From an uncultured Oscillospiraceae bacterium (GTDB lineage: Bacteria > Bacillota > Clostridia > Oscillospirales > Acutalibacteraceae), in assembly GCA_900549675.1 (NCBI GenBank), contig URPG01000052.1, positions 1 to 9,968 on the forward strand: a stretch of DNA of 9,968 bases, written 5' to 3'. The position numbers were made by a program, and so were the translations under genes. The notes under the pieces are model-generated. The model worked only from the letters and a program-made list of their open reading frames with translations. It was not told the DNA's origin and searched no databases. Every line of letters begins with the position of its first letter. Within the stretch, counting starts at the first letter, position 1. Positions 7,622 through 9,968 of the stretch are shown in pieces.

Positions 7622-8863
7622 ATGAGCAATTATAAAACTGCAAAAGAAAAATATGAGTCATTGGGCATAAACGTGGAGGAGGCTCTTTCACGCTTGTCAC
7701 AAGTTCCAATCAGTATTCATTGCTGGCAGGGTGACGATGTTATCGGATTTGAAAACCATGGGGAGGCGCTTTCCGGGGGAATTCAGGCAACGGGAAATTA
7801 TCCCGGCAGAGCCCGTACACCGGAGGAACTGATGAACGATTTCAGCAAAGCGATTTCTCTTATTCCGGGCAAGAAAAAAATCAACCTGCATGCGAGCTAC
7901 GGGATTTTTGACCAGAATACAGATAGAGATACCATAGAGCCGAAACACTTCCAAAAATGGATCGAATATGCGAAAAAAGAGAATATCGGCATTGATTTTA
8001 ATCCTACTTTCTTTAGTCATCCTATGGTGAAAAATGGATTGACACTTTCCAGCCCCGACCCGACAGTACGTGAATTTTGGATTCGCCACGGTATTGCCAG
8101 CCGAAGAATTGCGGCATATATCGCCAAAGAATTAGGGAAACCGGTGTTGAATAATATATGGATTCCCGATGGTTTGAAGGATGTTCCCGGTGATCGAATG
8201 GGTCCTCGTCAACGTTTAAAGGAAAGTTTAGACGCTATTTTGGGAGAAAAACTTGAAGGGGTTATCGATTGCGTAGAGAGCAAAGTGTTCGGCATTGGTT
8301 TAGAAAGCTATACCACCGGTAGTGCTGAATTTTATCTGGCTTATGCGGCCAGTCACCCCGGCGTATACAATTTGTTGGACAACGGTCATTATCACCCAAC
8401 GGAAATGGTCAGCGATAAAATTTCTTCTATGCTCACTTTTTTTGATAAGGTTCCGCTGCACGTCACAAGACCGGTGCGTTGGGATTCTGACCATGTGGTT
8501 CTATTTGATGATGAAACCCGAGAAATTGCAAAAGAAATTGTCAGAAATAATGGGTTAGATCGTGTTTTAATCGGACTTGATTTTTTTGACGCCTCAATTA
8601 ATCGTATTGCAGCTTGGGTAGTGGGAACACGAAACATGCAGAAGGCCTTGCTGTTTGCTCTTTTACAGCCGCAAGCAGAATTAAAAAATCTACAGGATAA
8701 AGCTGATTTTACAACCTTAATGGTTTTGCAGGAGGAGTTAAAAAGCTATCCTTTTGGTGATATTTGGAGTGAATACTGCAAAAGAGAGAATGTTTTAGAA
8801 GACGGAGAATGGCTGAAGAAAGTAAGAACCTACGAAGAAGAAATTCTGATGAAAAGGATATGA
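7622..8863 (+). CDS. rhaA: L-rhamnose isomerase
   Basis: Metal-dependent TIM-barrel aldose-ketose isomerase (usually Mn2+) converting L-rhamnose to L-rhamnulose, the first pathway step. The product is 413 residues, close to the 419 of E. coli RhaA. Family stretches seen: SIHCWQGDDVIGFE (31-44), GNYPGRARTPEEL (58-70), NLHASYGIF (88-96), GIDFNPTFFSHPM (123-135), NNIWIPDGLKDVPGDR (177-192), VESKVFGIGLESY (218-230), LLDNGHYHPTEMVSDK (251-266), LHVTRPVRWDSDHVV (279-293) and GLDFFDASINRIAAW (318-332). Expected metal and catalytic residues are present: E219, D253, H256, H280, D288, D290 and D320; their spacing agrees with the E. coli ligand pattern as I remember it. AAGGGAG at 7607-7613 lies 8 bases before the ATG. 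The stop codon is 11 bases before the rhaD start, indicating tight coupling. Confidence 0.97.
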   Translation: MSNYKTAKEKYESLGINVEEALSRLSQVPISIHCWQGDDVIGFENHGEALSGGIQATGNYPGRARTPEELMNDFSKAISLIPGKKKINLHASYGIFDQNTDRDTIEPKHFQKWIEYAKKENIGIDFNPTFFSHPMVKNGLTLSSPDPTVREFWIRHGIASRRIAAYIAKELGKPVLNNIWIPDGLKDVPGDRMGPRQRLKESLDAILGEKLEGVIDCVESKVFGIGLESYTTGSAEFYLAYAASHPGVYNLLDNGHYHPTEMVSDKISSMLTFFDKVPLHVTRPVRWDSDHVVLFDDETREIAKEIVRNNGLDRVLIGLDFFDASINRIAAWVVGTRNMQKALLFALLQPQAELKNLQDKADFTTLMVLQEELKSYPFGDIWSEYCKRENVLEDGEWLKKVRTYEEEILMKRI

Positions 8864-8874
8864 GAGGAAACATG

Positions 8875-9699
8875 ATGAAAATGGAAGAGCTTGAGGTTAT
8901 TCGGAAATTTATAAGAGTTTGTGAGGATGGTTGGAACAAAGGCTGGCATGAACGAAACGGCGGAAATCTCACCTATCGAATGACCAATGAAGAAATTGAA
9001 GAGTGCAGACCTTTTTTTGAAAATGAGAGAGATGGATGGACCGATATGAAGGTGCAGGCAGAAAATCTTGCAGGAGAGTATTTCATTACAACGGGCAGTG
9101 GAAAGTTTTTCAGGAATGTATCGCTTTGTCCGTCAAAAAATATCGGAATTGTGGAAGTTGACCCAAGCGGCTGTAAATGGAAAATTGTTTGGGGTCTTGA
9201 AAACGGAGCGGTGCCAACCAGTGAATTTCCAACTCATTTCATGAATCACAGTGTGAGAAAAAAGAGTACCAACGGTGAAAATCGTGTCATTTATCATGCA
9301 CATACCCCAAATGTCATTGCATTGACGTATCTCATGCCGCTGACAGCGAGGGCCTTTACGCGCGCCTTGTGGCAAAGTGCTACTGAGTGTCCGGTTGTGT
9401 TTCCGGGAGGTGTGGGAGTCGTTCCGTGGATGGTACCGGGCGGCGCTGAAATTGCAAAAGCTACCAGCCGTGAAATGGAAAATTATGAAGCGGTGGTGTG
9501 GACTCATCATGGTCTGTTTTGTTCAGGTCCTGATTTTGACATTACCTTTGGACTGATGGATACCATTGAAAAAGCGGCGGAAATCTATCTCAAAGTTTTA
9601 AGCAGCGGCAGAGAAATTTTACAGACGATTCGGGATGATGATTTGCGTACTATTGCCAAAGAGTTTGGGGTTACACTGAGAAATGAATTCCTTTCGTAA
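8875..9699 (+). CDS. rhaD: L-rhamnulose-1-phosphate aldolase
   Basis: Zinc-dependent class II aldolase of the AraD/FucA fold that splits L-rhamnulose 1-phosphate into dihydroxyacetone phosphate and L-lactaldehyde, the last step encoded here. Started at 8875 it has 274 residues, the length of E. coli RhaD. The zinc ligands H141 and H143 (YHAHTPN) and H212 (THHGLF) and the catalytic E117 (PTSEFPTHF) fall at the E. coli positions. Other marks are WHERNGGNLTYR (24-35), phosphate-binding TTGSGKFFRN (72-81) and FPGGVGVVPWMVPG (176-189). An open frame begins at 8809 inside rhaA, but that extension is basic and unconserved. Among ATGs at 8872, 8875 and 8881, the GAGG at 8864-8867 is spaced 4, 7 and 13 bases respectively, so 8875 is best; 8872 would add one Met. 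It starts 11 bases after the rhaA stop and is the last gene of the operon in view. Confidence 0.96.
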   Translation: MKMEELEVIRKFIRVCEDGWNKGWHERNGGNLTYRMTNEEIEECRPFFENERDGWTDMKVQAENLAGEYFITTGSGKFFRNVSLCPSKNIGIVEVDPSGCKWKIVWGLENGAVPTSEFPTHFMNHSVRKKSTNGENRVIYHAHTPNVIALTYLMPLTARAFTRALWQSATECPVVFPGGVGVVPWMVPGGAEIAKATSREMENYEAVVWTHHGLFCSGPDFDITFGLMDTIEKAAEIYLKVLSSGREILQTIRDDDLRTIAKEFGVTLRNEFLS

Positions 9700-9773
9700 C
9701 GTTCATAAAAAGGAATTTTAAGTATGTTTGGATGGCAATTTGCTGAGTCATAGTCAAAATTAATAATGAATCT

Positions 9774-9820
9774 GAAATAGAAACAGACTTTAACAAAGTC
9801 TGTTTCTATTTCTTAATTTT
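9774..9820 (+). terminator. intrinsic terminator of the rha operon
   Basis: An 18-bp perfect stem (9774-9791 with 9795-9812) closes on a 3-base loop (AAC), followed by TTAATTTT. It begins 75 bases after the rhaD stop. The T-run is interrupted by AA, but the long stem makes an operon end likely. The 75 bases between stop and hairpin hold no gene I can support. Confidence 0.8.
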
Positions 9821-9871
9821 AAGTTTACTCGCTTGTATGGTATTTTTCTTCTTTTTGTTTGCAAAGAACTT

Positions 9872-9949
9872 TATATCAATTGGATATTCCCAAAAAATAT
9901 ATAAAAATCATAGAATATCCGTGGTATATATAAAAATATTGTGATATTA
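9872..9949. repeat. imperfect repeat cluster in AT-rich DNA at the right edge
   Basis: Two copies of ATATATAAAAAT begin 29 bases apart (9897-9908 and 9926-9937), and the matching continues weakly into an ATAT block in each. A more degenerate copy precedes them (9872-9890, TATATCAAT then GATATTCC). Overlaid on this, GGATATTC (9882-9889) and GAATATCC (9913-9920) form an 8-bp inverted repeat with a 23-base spacer. The position, past the rha terminator and just ahead of the window end, suits operator sites for a downstream gene, but low-complexity AT-rich DNA makes chance matches easy. Confidence 0.4.
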
Positions 9950-9953
9950 TAAT
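9948..9953 (+). promoter_or_regulatory. candidate -10 box for a gene beyond the right edge
   Basis: TATAAT lies directly after the repeat cluster. The expected -35 window (9925-9930) reads TATATA, a poor match, so any promoter here would need an activator. No coding start with a ribosome binding site is visible before the window ends. Confidence 0.3.
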
Positions 9954-9968
9954 ATAAAATGAATGAAA

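Noticed and set aside
7697..8089. 130-codon open frame on the minus strand inside rhaA
   Set aside because: Fully antisense to an unmistakable rhaA with intact family motifs; the translation shows no recognisable domain.
8809..8874. Extended rhaD start at 8809
   Set aside because: It would overlap rhaA by 55 bases and add an unconserved charged stretch; start at 8875 gives 274 residues with active-site positions matching E. coli RhaD.
9133..9510. 125-codon open frame on the minus strand inside rhaD
   Set aside because: Antisense shadow of rhaD covering its catalytic region; no credible domain or family likeness.
9959..9968. ATG at 9959 as the start of a further gene
   Set aside because: No ribosome binding site precedes it, it directly follows a TATAAT, and only three codons are visible.

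Overview
The window looks like a chromosomal stretch of a low-to-moderate GC Firmicute, most like an anaerobic Clostridia-type bacterium. The grounds are strong AGGAGG-type ribosome binding sites, AT-rich intergenic DNA, TATAAT-type promoters, a TTG start codon, and proteins that read like Firmicute MtaB, ABC-F, bifunctional Nnr and RhaBAD. I cannot name a genus from the sequence alone. I see no phage, transposon, CRISPR array or RNA gene.

Left part (1-3277, minus strand): a tRNA methylthiotransferase of the MtaB type, running off the left edge and lacking only its last residues, lies downstream of an ABC-F ATPase. A clear sigma-A promoter fires leftward at the ABC-F gene and may also serve mtaB. 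Both are translation-related housekeeping genes, acting on a tRNA anticodon-loop modification and on the ribosome.

Middle part (3529-6079, plus strand): a fused NAD(P)HX epimerase/dehydratase (nnr, metabolite repair) is followed 31 bases later by an AraC-type regulator with a cupin sensor domain. A strong intrinsic terminator overlaps the regulator's stop codon.

Right part (6173-9699, plus strand): a compact L-rhamnose operon, rhaB-rhaA-rhaD, encodes rhamnulokinase, rhamnose isomerase and rhamnulose-1-phosphate aldolase. Together they convert L-rhamnose through L-rhamnulose and L-rhamnulose 1-phosphate to DHAP and L-lactaldehyde. The adjacent AraC-type protein is the obvious candidate activator. 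No transporter or lactaldehyde-processing gene is visible, so these must lie outside the window. The operon ends at an 18-bp perfect hairpin terminator. Beyond it lies about 150 bases of very AT-rich DNA with imperfect repeats, probably the control region of a gene starting past the right edge.

I found no convincing undescribed system. The points worth a second look are regulatory: a promoter candidate embedded in the preceding terminator, the linkage of the regulator to a housekeeping gene, and the repeat cluster at the right edge.
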